Of a DNA stretch of 17,676 nt, positions 1-6,893 are shown one piece after another. The stretch comes from Candidatus Cloacimonadota bacterium. Its GTDB lineage: Bacteria; Cloacimonadota; Cloacimonadia; Cloacimonadales; Cloacimonadaceae. A program made the translations under genes and the position numbers. The stretch covers positions 1-17,676 of the forward strand of contig JALOBM010000045.1 of assembly GCA_023228285.1 (NCBI GenBank). Direction: 5' to 3'. How positions within the stretch are numbered: position 1 is the stretch's first letter; every line of letters begins with the position of its first letter. Below the pieces are notes generated by a model, which saw nothing but the letters and a program-made list of their open reading frames with translations, was not told the origin of the DNA and searched no databases.

Positions 1-2
1 GC

Positions 3-74
3 ATTGACCAGGGTCGGATTGTTCAATGGTCTTTAGTAAGGGATTGTCCCACCGGATCCGGTAAAATGTGTTGA
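3..74 (+). CDS. 3' end of an unidentified upstream gene (partial)
   Basis: Frame 3 is open from the left edge to a TGA at 72-74, giving about 23 residues ending VRDCPTGSGKMC. The other two forward frames stop early, at 5-7 and at 34-36. The stretch is too short to identify. It could be a chance open frame, but its position directly before the next operon suits the end of a preceding + strand gene. The stop codon overlaps the TTGACA proposed as the -35 element for the downstream cassette. Confidence 0.35.
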   Translation: MDQGRIVQWSLVRDCPTGSGKMC

Positions 75-101
75 CAGATTAGAGCGATTCATTGCTATAT
101 C
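71..101 (+). promoter_or_regulatory. Candidate promoter of the 2-oxoacid oxidoreductase cassette
   Basis: A perfect TTGACA lies at 71-76, and a TATATC follows at 96-101 after 19 bases. That spacing is long for a sigma-70 promoter and the -10 is only a four-of-six match. Position is the main support, because it lies just before the first gene of the cassette, whose start is at 138. The true -10 box is uncertain. Confidence 0.35.
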
Positions 102-137
102 ACTTTATTGAAAAAAATACTTATAAGGAGTACAACC

Positions 138-341
138 ATGCCAAGAATGACGGTTGATCCAACCTACTGCAAAGGCTGTGGCTTGTGCATTGTGTCATGT
201 CCGAAAAAGATAATTCGTTTTTCGGAAAACATCAATGCCAAAGGCTATCACTATGCAGAGTGTTTTGAGCAAGATAAGTGCATCGGCTGCAAGATGTGCT
301 ATGTAACCTGCCCGGATGTGGCAATAACGGTTGAGAAGTGA
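138..341 (+). CDS. vorD: 2-oxoacid:ferredoxin oxidoreductase (VOR-type) delta subunit, 2[4Fe-4S] ferredoxin
   Basis: This is a 67-residue bacterial ferredoxin that carries electrons from the catalytic subunits of a 2-oxoacid oxidoreductase to external ferredoxin in the cytoplasm. Two CxxCxxCxxxCP clusters are visible, at Cys11, 14, 17 and 21 and at Cys48, 51, 54 and 58, enough for two [4Fe-4S] centres. A further Cys42 precedes the second cluster. The ATG at 138 is chosen because an AAGGAG sits at 125-130 with seven bases of spacing. An in-frame TTG at 108 would add ten residues of no recognisable character. The stop at 339-341 is seven bases before the alpha-subunit ATG. As the first gene of a four-gene cassette it is the delta subunit rather than a free ferredoxin. 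The substrate class is inferred from the alpha subunit. Confidence 0.88.
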   Translation: MPRMTVDPTYCKGCGLCIVSCPKKIIRFSENINAKGYHYAECFEQDKCIGCKMCYVTCPDVAITVEK

Positions 342-348
342 GGAAAGA

Positions 349-1428
349 ATGGCGAAGATCTTGATGAAAGGAAACGAAGCTGTAGCAGAAGCTGCTATCC
401 GCAGTGGTTGCAGATTGTATTTTGCCTACCCCATCACTCCTCAGAGTGAATTGATCGAGTATATGGCCCGTATGATGCCAAAAGTAAAAGGTACTTTTTT
501 GCAGGCTGAGAGCGAAGTAGCTGCTATCAACATGGTCTATGGCGCTGCCGGTTGCGGGAAACGGGTGATGACCTCATCATCTTCTCCCGGTATCTCATTG
601 AAAATGGAGGGAATCTCCTATATCGCCGGGGCACAGTTGCCCTGCGTGATCGTGAACGTACAACGCGGTGGTCCCGGTCTGGGTGATATCCAACCTGCTC
701 AGGGAGATTACTATCAGGCTACAAAAGGCGGTGGTCATGGCGATTATCGTCTCATCGTACTGGCTCCCAGTTCCGTACAGGAATTTGCCGATATGGCTTC
801 CGAAGCTTTTGACCTTGCAGATAAATACCGCAATCCCGTGATGATCCTTGCCGACGGTATGCTTGGTCAGATGATGGAACCGGTAGAATTTAAAGAACCC
901 AGAAGCGACGAAGAAATAGCCGAGATGTGGCGCAAGCACGATTCCTGGTGCATTTGCCCCAATGATGATGGAGACAAAAAACACCATCACGAAATCAACT
1001 CGCTGGAGATCGACCCACAGGTCTTGGAACAACACGTGAATAATCTCTATAAGAAATATGCCGAGATAGAGAAAAACGAGATTAAATACGAGGAATTCAA
1101 TGTCTCTGATGACAATGAAATCCTCTGCGTGGCTTGGGGAACAGCGTCCCGGGTGGTAAAATCTGCCATTAATGAAGTGAAAGCACAAGGCAAGAGTGTG
1201 GGGATGATCCGTCCCATAAACGTTTGGCCTTTCCCTTATGAAGCCATAGCCAAGGCTATTGGACCTAAAGTGAAGAAAGTATATGTCTTTGAGCTAAATA
1301 CCGGACAGATGCTGGACGATGTCAAGATTGCCGTGAATGGCAAAGTACCAGTTGATTTTTGGGGAAAGGTAGGCGGCATAGTTTTTACCCCTGCCGAAAT
1401 CAAAACCAAGCTTGAAGAGTGCTTCTAA
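349..1428 (+). CDS. vorB: 2-oxoacid:ferredoxin oxidoreductase, alpha subunit (VorB type)
   Basis: This 359-aa subunit belongs to an enzyme that oxidatively decarboxylates 2-oxoacids to acyl-CoA with ferredoxin as acceptor. It starts MAKILMKGNEA and shows the family's AYPITPQSE at about residues 26-33, the QAESE segment near 52-56, and QRGGPGLGDI at about 105-114. The last motif followed by KGGGHGDYRLIVLAPSS is how I recognise the VorB (3-methyl-2-oxobutanoate) group; the 2-oxoglutarate KorA group usually has a GPSTG motif there. The expected substrates are therefore branched-chain oxoacids from valine, leucine and isoleucine, although sequence alone does not prove substrate range. The ATG at 349 follows GAGGAA at 340-345. 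An in-frame TTG at 331 would overlap the delta subunit and has no obvious ribosome site. The beta subunit begins ten bases after the stop. Confidence 0.88.
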   Translation: MAKILMKGNEAVAEAAIRSGCRLYFAYPITPQSELIEYMARMMPKVKGTFLQAESEVAAINMVYGAAGCGKRVMTSSSSPGISLKMEGISYIAGAQLPCVIVNVQRGGPGLGDIQPAQGDYYQATKGGGHGDYRLIVLAPSSVQEFADMASEAFDLADKYRNPVMILADGMLGQMMEPVEFKEPRSDEEIAEMWRKHDSWCICPNDDGDKKHHHEINSLEIDPQVLEQHVNNLYKKYAEIEKNEIKYEEFNVSDDNEILCVAWGTASRVVKSAINEVKAQGKSVGMIRPINVWPFPYEAIAKAIGPKVKKVYVFELNTGQMLDDVKIAVNGKVPVDFWGKVGGIVFTPAEIKTKLEECF

Positions 1429-1432
1429 GGAG
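1427..1432 (+). promoter_or_regulatory. Ribosome binding site fixing the GTG start of the beta subunit
   Basis: AAGGAG lies directly after the alpha-subunit stop codon and six bases before a GTG at 1439. It argues against the upstream in-frame TTG at 1412, which would lie inside the alpha gene. Confidence 0.7.
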
Positions 1433-1438
1433 TGTAAC

Positions 1439-2182
1439 GTGGAAAAAATAGCATACAGACCCGCTACCCTGACCGATGTTCCTTTTACCTATTGTCCCGG
1501 TTGCTTACATGGTGTAGCCCATCGGCTCATCGCTGAAGCCATCGACGAACAGGGTTTGATAAATAAAATGACCGGAGTGGCCCCTGTGGGTTGTTCCGTG
1601 TTTGCATACAAGTTCTTCAATTTCGATATGGCAGAAGCAGCGCATGGCAGAGCTCCAGCTGTAGCTACCGGCATTAAGCGTGCCCGCCCTGATATGCATG
1701 TGTTTACCTATCAAGGCGATGGAGATCTTGCTGCCATCGGAACAGCAGAAATCGTACATTCTGCAAATCGTGGAGAACACATCTCTGTATTCTTCGTTAA
1801 TAATGCCATTTACGGAATGACCGGCGGCCAGATGGCTCCGACTACATTACCCGATATGAAGACTACCACCAGTCCCTACGGACGCAATACCGACGACATT
1901 GGCTTTCCCATCAGAGTGTGTGAGCTCCTGAATAGCCTGGTGGCGCCATATTATATCGAGCGGGTATCCTTGTTGAGTCCTGCCGATATCATCAAAGCCA
2001 AAAAAGCAGTGTCCAAAGCCATTCAATACAATAAGGAAGGCCGCGGATTCACCTTTGTGGAATTCATCTCCACCTGCCCTACAAACTGGGGTTTCGATCC
2101 CAACAAATCCCGGGAATGGGCCAAAGAAAATATGCTGCCATTCTTCAAACCGGGCTGTTTTAGAGATAAAGGAGCGGAATAA
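1439..2182 (+). CDS. vorA: 2-oxoacid:ferredoxin oxidoreductase, beta subunit (TPP-binding, VorA type)
   Basis: This 247-aa thiamine pyrophosphate-binding subunit supplies the cofactor for decarboxylation. Visible family marks are FTYCPGCLHG at about residues 16-25, VGCS near 50-53, and the TPP/magnesium signature running from GDGDLAAIGT (93-102) to the NN pair at 121-122, followed by YGMTGGQ. Cys19, 22 and 52 fit the cysteines that bind the proximal [4Fe-4S] cluster in this family. The GTG at 1439 is favoured by the AAGGAG just upstream; an in-frame TTG at 1412 would add nine residues. The TAA overlaps the gamma-subunit ATG by one base (TAATG), so the two subunits are probably made in step. 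It belongs to the same cassette as the flanking alpha and gamma genes. Confidence 0.88.
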   Translation: MEKIAYRPATLTDVPFTYCPGCLHGVAHRLIAEAIDEQGLINKMTGVAPVGCSVFAYKFFNFDMAEAAHGRAPAVATGIKRARPDMHVFTYQGDGDLAAIGTAEIVHSANRGEHISVFFVNNAIYGMTGGQMAPTTLPDMKTTTSPYGRNTDDIGFPIRVCELLNSLVAPYYIERVSLLSPADIIKAKKAVSKAIQYNKEGRGFTFVEFISTCPTNWGFDPNKSREWAKENMLPFFKPGCFRDKGAE

Positions 2183-2721
2183 TGACTACAGAATTGATCT
2201 GCGCAGGATTCGGCGGACAAGGCGTACTAACCATCGGCAAGTTCTTGGCTAAAGCCGGAATGAAAGAAGGGAAAAACGTGTCCTGGCTACCTTCTTACGG
2301 ACCTGAAATGCGTGGTGGTACAGCGAATGTATCCACCGTGGTTTCGGATGAACCTATCGCATCGCCAATAGTAAGTTTTCCGGATATCCTGGTGGCGTTG
2401 AACCAACCTTCCATAGATAAGTTTGCTCCTTCATTACGTCCCGGTGGAGTGCTGATCTATAATAGCAATATGTGCCCTCATGGATGTAAACGCGAAGATA
2501 TCACAAAGATCTCTGCACCAATGGTTGATATCGCCAATGAGATCGGAAACCAAATGGTGATGAATATGCTGGCAATCGGAATAATCATCGGCAAAACTGG
2601 GATCATCAGATATGAAACCATGGAAGATGATCTTACGGGGTTTATGAAGGCCAAAAATCCGGAACTGCTTGAATTGAATCTGAAAGCCATCAAGCGTGGA
2701 ATTGAGATCGGTAAAGCTTGA
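2182..2721 (+). CDS. vorC: 2-oxoacid:ferredoxin oxidoreductase, gamma subunit (VorC type)
   Basis: This 179-aa protein is the gamma component, which contributes to CoA binding and complex assembly in this superfamily. The N-terminal GFGGQG at residues 9-14 and SYGPEMRGGTA at 38-48 are the standard signature of the gamma/POR catalytic domain. The length is normal for the separate subunit. Its ATG overlaps the beta stop and is preceded by AAGGAG at 2169-2174. With delta, alpha and beta it completes a four-subunit enzyme, and no gene is inserted in the cassette. A GC-rich hairpin lies 25 bases after the stop, which suggests the transcript ends or is processed there. Confidence 0.88.
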   Translation: MTTELICAGFGGQGVLTIGKFLAKAGMKEGKNVSWLPSYGPEMRGGTANVSTVVSDEPIASPIVSFPDILVALNQPSIDKFAPSLRPGGVLIYNSNMCPHGCKREDITKISAPMVDIANEIGNQMVMNMLAIGIIIGKTGIIRYETMEDDLTGFMKAKNPELLELNLKAIKRGIEIGKA

Positions 2722-2746
2722 TCCGATACAAGCATGATAAGTTCGA

Positions 2747-2776
2747 ATACAGGGGGTGGCTTTTCGCCCCCTGTAT
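2747..2776 (+). terminator. GC-rich hairpin after the oxidoreductase cassette
   Basis: ATACAGGGGG at 2747-2756 is perfectly complementary to CCCCCTGTAT at 2767-2776, a 10-bp stem with a 10-base loop. There is no T-run after the stem; the next bases are CGCATTAAAGG. It is therefore not a classical intrinsic terminator and may only protect the 3' end of the message or mark a processing site. It ends 18 bases before the next ATG and just before that gene's ribosome site. Confidence 0.5.
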
Positions 2777-2782
2777 CGCATT

Positions 2783-2790
2783 AAAGGAGA
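2783..2790 (+). promoter_or_regulatory. Ribosome binding site of the DUF2007-PyrE fusion
   Basis: AAAGGAGA is placed four bases before the ATG at 2795. It fixes the start at the beginning of the DUF2007 domain, so the fusion protein is translated from its own strong initiation site. An in-frame GTG at 2756 would fall in the hairpin. Confidence 0.7.
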
Positions 2791-2794
2791 TATT

Positions 2795-3586
2795 ATGACA
2801 CGCAATCTGGTAACTATAGCTGTATTTACAGATGTTTTTGAAGCAGAAGTGGCAAAATCATTTTTGGAGGAAGCGGGCTTCGAAGTATTCCTGCAAAACG
2901 AACGTTTTCAAAGCATGTATTCTTCAATTGCCGGAGATTTGTACACAATCGAATTACAGGTTTATGCTGAGTTTGAAGAGGAAGCATCCGGATTGCTGAA
3001 TGATCAGGGAGACAGTTATCTTAGTTCGGCAATTTTGCAGGAAGAAGGAGCCCTCTTGGAGGGGCATTTTCTCTTGACCAGCGGGAATCATAGCAACCGC
3101 TACATCGAGAAAATCCGCATCTTACAAAATCCCCAGGCTACTCATATGCTGTGTGAGAAACTGGCCCAGCGTCTGGCGGTGTATAACTTCGACACGGTAA
3201 TCGGTCCTGCCTATGGCGCAATTGTATTGGCCTTCGAGGTAGCTCGCATCCTTGAGAAGAAATTTGCTTTTACTCAACGCAAAGATGAGCAGATGGTGTT
3301 TCGAAGCGGATTTGATCTTTCAGACACCAAGAAGGCTGTGGTGATAGAAGATATTGTGTCTACTGGAGGCAGTGTATCCGAAGTACTCAATTGCGTCAGG
3401 GATAAGGGTATAGAAGTGGTGGCAATCGGTTTATTGGTGGATCGCAGCGGAGGTAAACTGGATTTTGGCTTGCCGCTGGAAAGTCTACTAAGCTTGGATG
3501 TACCGCTCTTCAAACCTGAAGACTGCGATCTATGTAAGTTAGGTGTTCCTCTGGTAAAACCCGGGAGCAGCGACAAAGGCAAATGA
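2795..3586 (+). CDS. pyrE: Orotate phosphoribosyltransferase with N-terminal DUF2007 domain
   Basis: This 263-aa protein has two parts. Residues 1-70 (LVTIAVFTDVFEAEVAKSFL and the strand-helix pattern after it) look like DUF2007, a small domain annotated as putative signal-transducing. Residues 78-258 are an orotate phosphoribosyltransferase, which makes orotidine 5'-phosphate from orotate and PRPP in pyrimidine synthesis. Supporting marks are GALLEGHFLLTSGNHS at 85-100, IGPAYG at 136-141, QRKD at 161-164, the PRPP motif VVIEDIVSTGGS at 182-193, and a C-terminal CDLC (244-247) followed by LVKPGS. The CxxC and KPGS tail match the Thermus-type PyrE group rather than the E. coli type. The frame is continuous with a single good ribosome site, so this is a true fusion and not two genes. 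The stop overlaps the next ATG (ATGA). Confidence 0.85.
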   Translation: MTRNLVTIAVFTDVFEAEVAKSFLEEAGFEVFLQNERFQSMYSSIAGDLYTIELQVYAEFEEEASGLLNDQGDSYLSSAILQEEGALLEGHFLLTSGNHSNRYIEKIRILQNPQATHMLCEKLAQRLAVYNFDTVIGPAYGAIVLAFEVARILEKKFAFTQRKDEQMVFRSGFDLSDTKKAVVIEDIVSTGGSVSEVLNCVRDKGIEVVAIGLLVDRSGGKLDFGLPLESLLSLDVPLFKPEDCDLCKLGVPLVKPGSSDKGK

Positions 3587-4956
3587 AGCTTAGGCTGTAT
3601 GTAGAAAAGTCATCCCAGGCAGAAGCTCTGCGATTCGCTCAGCTAAAGGAACATAACCGTTGGAAGTGTCTGGAGAAGGGATGCGCTATTCCCCTGTATG
3701 ATGACGGGATAATGGATGTTGCCCTAAGTTTTGGGCTTGCAGAATCACTGTGGGGAGATATCCCACAACTGCATATATGCAGGCAATTCGCTCTGGTCTA
3801 TCTGCCTGGCAAACCTTCCCTGGGGCTAGTAAACTTACTGAGAGGTTTGTCTCTTTATGCCTTTGATGGCGAGGAGATTAGGAATGCATTACCCGCTTCA
3901 ATACAGCCCAAACGGATTGCATGGCTTCAAGAGTTTTACGCAGAACGTAACAATTCCAAAGCATTGGTATCTAGCAGGAAAGATCTCATCAGAACCATCC
4001 TGGCGGGATCTCCGCTGTCTTTCACTCATTTCATGTTTCATGAAAGTGCTGTGCGGATGTGCCTGGGAGCGGAGCTATGGGCTTACCGTGGGGATGCCTT
4101 GCGCGGAACTTTGGCGGTTGCAGAAGATATCTGCGAAAAGCTGGAGGTGGGAGAGAGATTGTCCCTATTCTTTGTTCAAAGCTGCATGATGGCTTCCGGG
4201 GCTGGTTCCTACGGTTTCTTTGCTGATCGTTACGACAGATACATGGCTCATGTGGATTACGATAAATGGTTTGAACTCCTAAAAGATTGGCAACGGACAT
4301 ACAGCGGTGGCGTGTGTAAAAGAGTCCTGGAATTGGCCTGTGGAACGGCAGCCGTTGCCTCACGGTTTGTGCGTGAAGGCGCTGAAGTATATGCCTGTGA
4401 TCTCTCTGCGCAAATGTTGGAAAATGCCGCAAAGCGTCCCATACCACCCCATCTGTATCAGGCATCGCTGATAGACCCAATTCCGCACAAAGATTTTGAT
4501 CTTATCATTTGTATATTTGACAGCATAAACTACCTGGTGCATCCATCGGAAGTAAGGCAGTGCTTGGTGGAAGTAAAGCAAGCTCTAGCACAAAACGGCT
4601 TATTTATCTTTGATATCTCCACTTTACTAAACAGCATGGAAAACTTTAGTGACGAGTGCAGTCTCACCCGGGAGCGGGATGGAATTATGGTCCACGAGGC
4701 ATATTATGAACCGGGAAAGCGCCACCAGGTATCCCGACTGGAACTCTTTCAAGAGTGGGGGGCAGGCTATATCCATCGCAGCGAAAAGCACAGCCAAAGA
4801 GTGTATCTCGCAAGGGAAATACTGGATCTGATCGCAGATGCAGGTTTGGTATTGAGGGCAATTCACTCCCCGGAAAGCAAGGCAAATCTCTATCCTAAAA
4901 AAATGCAGGGGATAGATCACAGAAATTACCGTCTATTCTTCATCGTCAGCAAATGA
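3583..4956 (+). CDS. Class I SAM-dependent methyltransferase with a large uncharacterised N-terminal region
   Basis: In this 457-aa protein, the C-terminal half from about residue 214 is a class I SAM-dependent methyltransferase. It opens with ADRYDRYMAHVDYDKWFELL, an entry sequence resembling the YqeM-like group, followed by motif I VLELACGTAA at 248-257 and the acidic residue Asp273 in ACDLSAQML. The acceptor substrate cannot be told. Residues 1-210 are not a family I recognise; they are mostly helical in character, with no signal peptide, transmembrane segment or cysteine cluster. The ATG at 3583 overlaps the pyrE stop as ATGA, and the TGA overlaps the rnhB start in the same way, so translation of all three is probably coupled. 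A clear Shine-Dalgarno sequence is missing, which fits coupled translation. Confidence 0.75.
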   Translation: MKLRLYVEKSSQAEALRFAQLKEHNRWKCLEKGCAIPLYDDGIMDVALSFGLAESLWGDIPQLHICRQFALVYLPGKPSLGLVNLLRGLSLYAFDGEEIRNALPASIQPKRIAWLQEFYAERNNSKALVSSRKDLIRTILAGSPLSFTHFMFHESAVRMCLGAELWAYRGDALRGTLAVAEDICEKLEVGERLSLFFVQSCMMASGAGSYGFFADRYDRYMAHVDYDKWFELLKDWQRTYSGGVCKRVLELACGTAAVASRFVREGAEVYACDLSAQMLENAAKRPIPPHLYQASLIDPIPHKDFDLIICIFDSINYLVHPSEVRQCLVEVKQALAQNGLFIFDISTLLNSMENFSDECSLTRERDGIMVHEAYYEPGKRHQVSRLELFQEWGAGYIHRSEKHSQRVYLAREILDLIADAGLVLRAIHSPESKANLYPKKMQGIDHRNYRLFFIVSK

Positions 4957-5546
4957 GCGTACTCTTTCAAAACGATGCTAGATTGATGCAAGAGAATCAA
5001 TTGAGTGTGATGGCCGGCTTGGATGAAGCTGGACGTGGAGCATTGGCAGGTCCTGTTGTAGTTGCAGCGGTAGTATTAAATTACGATGTAGTTTTGCCCG
5101 GGTTGAATGATTCCAAATTGCTGTCTGCAAAGCGTAGAACCATACTATATAACCAGATCAGGGACTCTGCTCTTGCTTTTGCTATTGTGGAGATTCCTCC
5201 TGTTACAATCGACGAAATCAATATCCTGAGGGCTACTTTACTGGGCTTTCAAAGAGCATTTAGCGAATTGAAGGGCTTTGCTCCGTATGCATTGGTAGAC
5301 GGACGTGATCTGCCCGATGGAATACCGGGTAAAGCACTGGTCAAGGGGGATTCGCATCATGCCTGCATAGCTGCTGCGTCGATTCTGGCAAAAGTGCATC
5401 GGGACAGCTTGATGGACGGGCTGGATCTGCAATACCCAGAGTATGGATTCAGGTCAAACAAGGGTTATGGAACTGCTGCTCATTACCTGGTGTTGGCTTC
5501 GTTTGGCCCTTGTGAATGGCACCGTAAGTCCTTCAGGTTGAACTAA
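4953..5546 (+). CDS. rnhB: Ribonuclease HII
   Basis: This 197-aa endonuclease cleaves the RNA strand of RNA-DNA hybrids, including single ribonucleotides left in DNA. The start of the domain, GLDEAGRGALAGPVVVAAVV at residues 22-41, is diagnostic. The four metal-binding acidic residues are visible as Asp24, Glu25, Asp116 (ALVDGRD) and Asp151 (KVHRD). NDSKLLS, KGDSHHACIAAASILAKVHR and the YGFRSNKGYGT segment are further RNase HII marks. The length is typical. The ATG overlaps the methyltransferase stop as ATGA. There are about 20 residues before the conserved domain, so an in-frame start a little downstream is possible. It ends 32 bases from the convergent DUF2851 gene, leaving room for only a weak shared terminator. 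Confidence 0.93.
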   Translation: MSVLFQNDARLMQENQLSVMAGLDEAGRGALAGPVVVAAVVLNYDVVLPGLNDSKLLSAKRRTILYNQIRDSALAFAIVEIPPVTIDEINILRATLLGFQRAFSELKGFAPYALVDGRDLPDGIPGKALVKGDSHHACIAAASILAKVHRDSLMDGLDLQYPEYGFRSNKGYGTAAHYLVLASFGPCEWHRKSFRLN

Positions 5547-5578
5547 GCGGAAGGTAACTGGAGCTTATCCGTTTGCTT

Positions 5579-6856
5579 TTACAAGCCTTTGTTTTGCTGT
5601 TTGCACTCCGAACACAAATGCCAGCTGCACCAGCGATGATAGATATCCAATAAACCCTGCTGAAAGATGGCTTTACTTTTTACTGGCTTTATCTGCGATG
5701 GGCCGAGATAGCGCTCCATAAAACGGGTTACGAAATTCGCCTGTAAGCCGGGAAAGCAGCGATAAGCTTCAATCACTTTGGCAGTATTGCCCGACATCTT
5801 GCGCTGCCAGAGACAAAGAACAGGCAGGTAGATGTTCAGATAGATGTTGTTTTGCACGGATTTTCCCAGTATAATCCTATCTTCCGAATAGGCCAGGGAT
5901 TGTTCTTGCCAGATTGCCGTAAATGCATTGTAGAGGTCTTCTTCACTGTCTGCTCGCTGTATGAAGTGCCGAAGCAGACCTCCTTGCAGGGCGCTGTGGA
6001 TAAACGGGGCAATGTATAACAAGCGTTTGATGGGATGGTTTTGGGGCCTGATGCGAAAGAGCTGCCAATCGATATCGAGACGGATGGCAGTATAGGGTTG
6101 CCTTTCCCACGTGGCCACGAGCTTTTCTCTTTGGTTGGGATTCAGGATGGTACTATCTCTTTGCAACAAACCCGAGCTTCCCAGATAGATGGCGCATAAT
6201 TCTTCAGCGCTCATTCCTTCTGATAAGTACCTGGTTAAAACTGCCCAGGGCAGGCTTTGGGCGATTTGCATGGTATTCAATTTATTCTTGTCGTAGCCCA
6301 GAGCTTCAAAGATGCCTTCATAGAATATCTGATCAAAACTACTAAGAGATAATGCGGTATTGAAGCGCTTTATCTTGCCTTCAAAGCGCCGGATTCCTGC
6401 ACTGTAGAGTATGGCTGTGAGGCGATCCTTGTCCACTGCGGAAAGGAGGTCACAATATACTGCGGGAGCGTCAGATATCTCATGGTTTTGGTTCAGTTTT
6501 ACGATGTCTTCGCTTAGCTGATGTTCCAATTCCAGAATGTCCACTGCACGCCCATCCTCCAGAATCGTAATCTCATAAGGGGAATTGTGTTTGAATACGA
6601 CATGCAAGATCACTTTGTTGTAATAGACATCTTCATGGTGGTTATGTGCCTGCCAATCAGTGGTTTTCATGTGAATTTCGATGTCGCCGCGTACCTGTAT
6701 CCCGTCTGCCTCGATGATGGCGTTCTTGAAATCCGGACCGCGTCCGGTATTGAATTGCCCTTGATACAATACGCGTAGATTCTTTCCGTTGATGCACTGT
6801 AAATCCGGGAGCAGGTGACCTTCATCCCAGATGTGATACAAGAATCTCTCTTCCAT
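5579..6856 (-). CDS. DUF2851 family protein, function unknown
   Basis: This 425-aa soluble protein has no signal peptide or membrane segment. It matches my memory of the DUF2851 family, which is common in Bacteroidetes and relatives. The N-terminal part has WDEGHLLPDLQ at about residues 10-20, GQFNTGRGPDFKNAII at 33-48, and GDIEIHMKTTDWQAHNHHED at 57-76, followed by YYNKVILHVV. The C-terminus carries the family's cysteine motif (WCSWHLCSECKQQ). The PDF and EIH elements next to a beta-rich segment recall the acidic and basic positions of PD-(D/E)xK-like nucleases, but this is only a resemblance. The start at 6856 has AGGAG just upstream. The gene lies 37 bases after mtgA and is last in the - strand run. 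No function is assigned. Confidence 0.8.
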   Translation of the reverse strand: MEERFLYHIWDEGHLLPDLQCINGKNLRVLYQGQFNTGRGPDFKNAIIEADGIQVRGDIEIHMKTTDWQAHNHHEDVYYNKVILHVVFKHNSPYEITILEDGRAVDILELEHQLSEDIVKLNQNHEISDAPAVYCDLLSAVDKDRLTAILYSAGIRRFEGKIKRFNTALSLSSFDQIFYEGIFEALGYDKNKLNTMQIAQSLPWAVLTRYLSEGMSAEELCAIYLGSSGLLQRDSTILNPNQREKLVATWERQPYTAIRLDIDWQLFRIRPQNHPIKRLLYIAPFIHSALQGGLLRHFIQRADSEEDLYNAFTAIWQEQSLAYSEDRIILGKSVQNNIYLNIYLPVLCLWQRKMSGNTAKVIEAYRCFPGLQANFVTRFMERYLGPSQIKPVKSKAIFQQGLLDIYHRWCSWHLCSECKQQNKGL

Positions 6857-6893
6857 TACTCCTGGGCATCCTCAGGAAGGTGAATGTACTGCA

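Noticed and set aside
595..1188. 197-codon open frame on the - strand opposite vorB
   Set aside because: It lies wholly inside a confidently identified gene, has no recognisable protein pattern and is explained by codon composition of the sense gene.
4031..4480. 149-codon - strand open frame opposite the methyltransferase
   Set aside because: Composition is unlike a real protein, and the sense frame holds a clear SAM-binding motif there.
5547..5578. Possible bidirectional terminator between rnhB and DUF2851
   Set aside because: Only a four-base CGGA/TCCG stem with poor inner pairing is visible before a short T-rich stretch, too weak to call.
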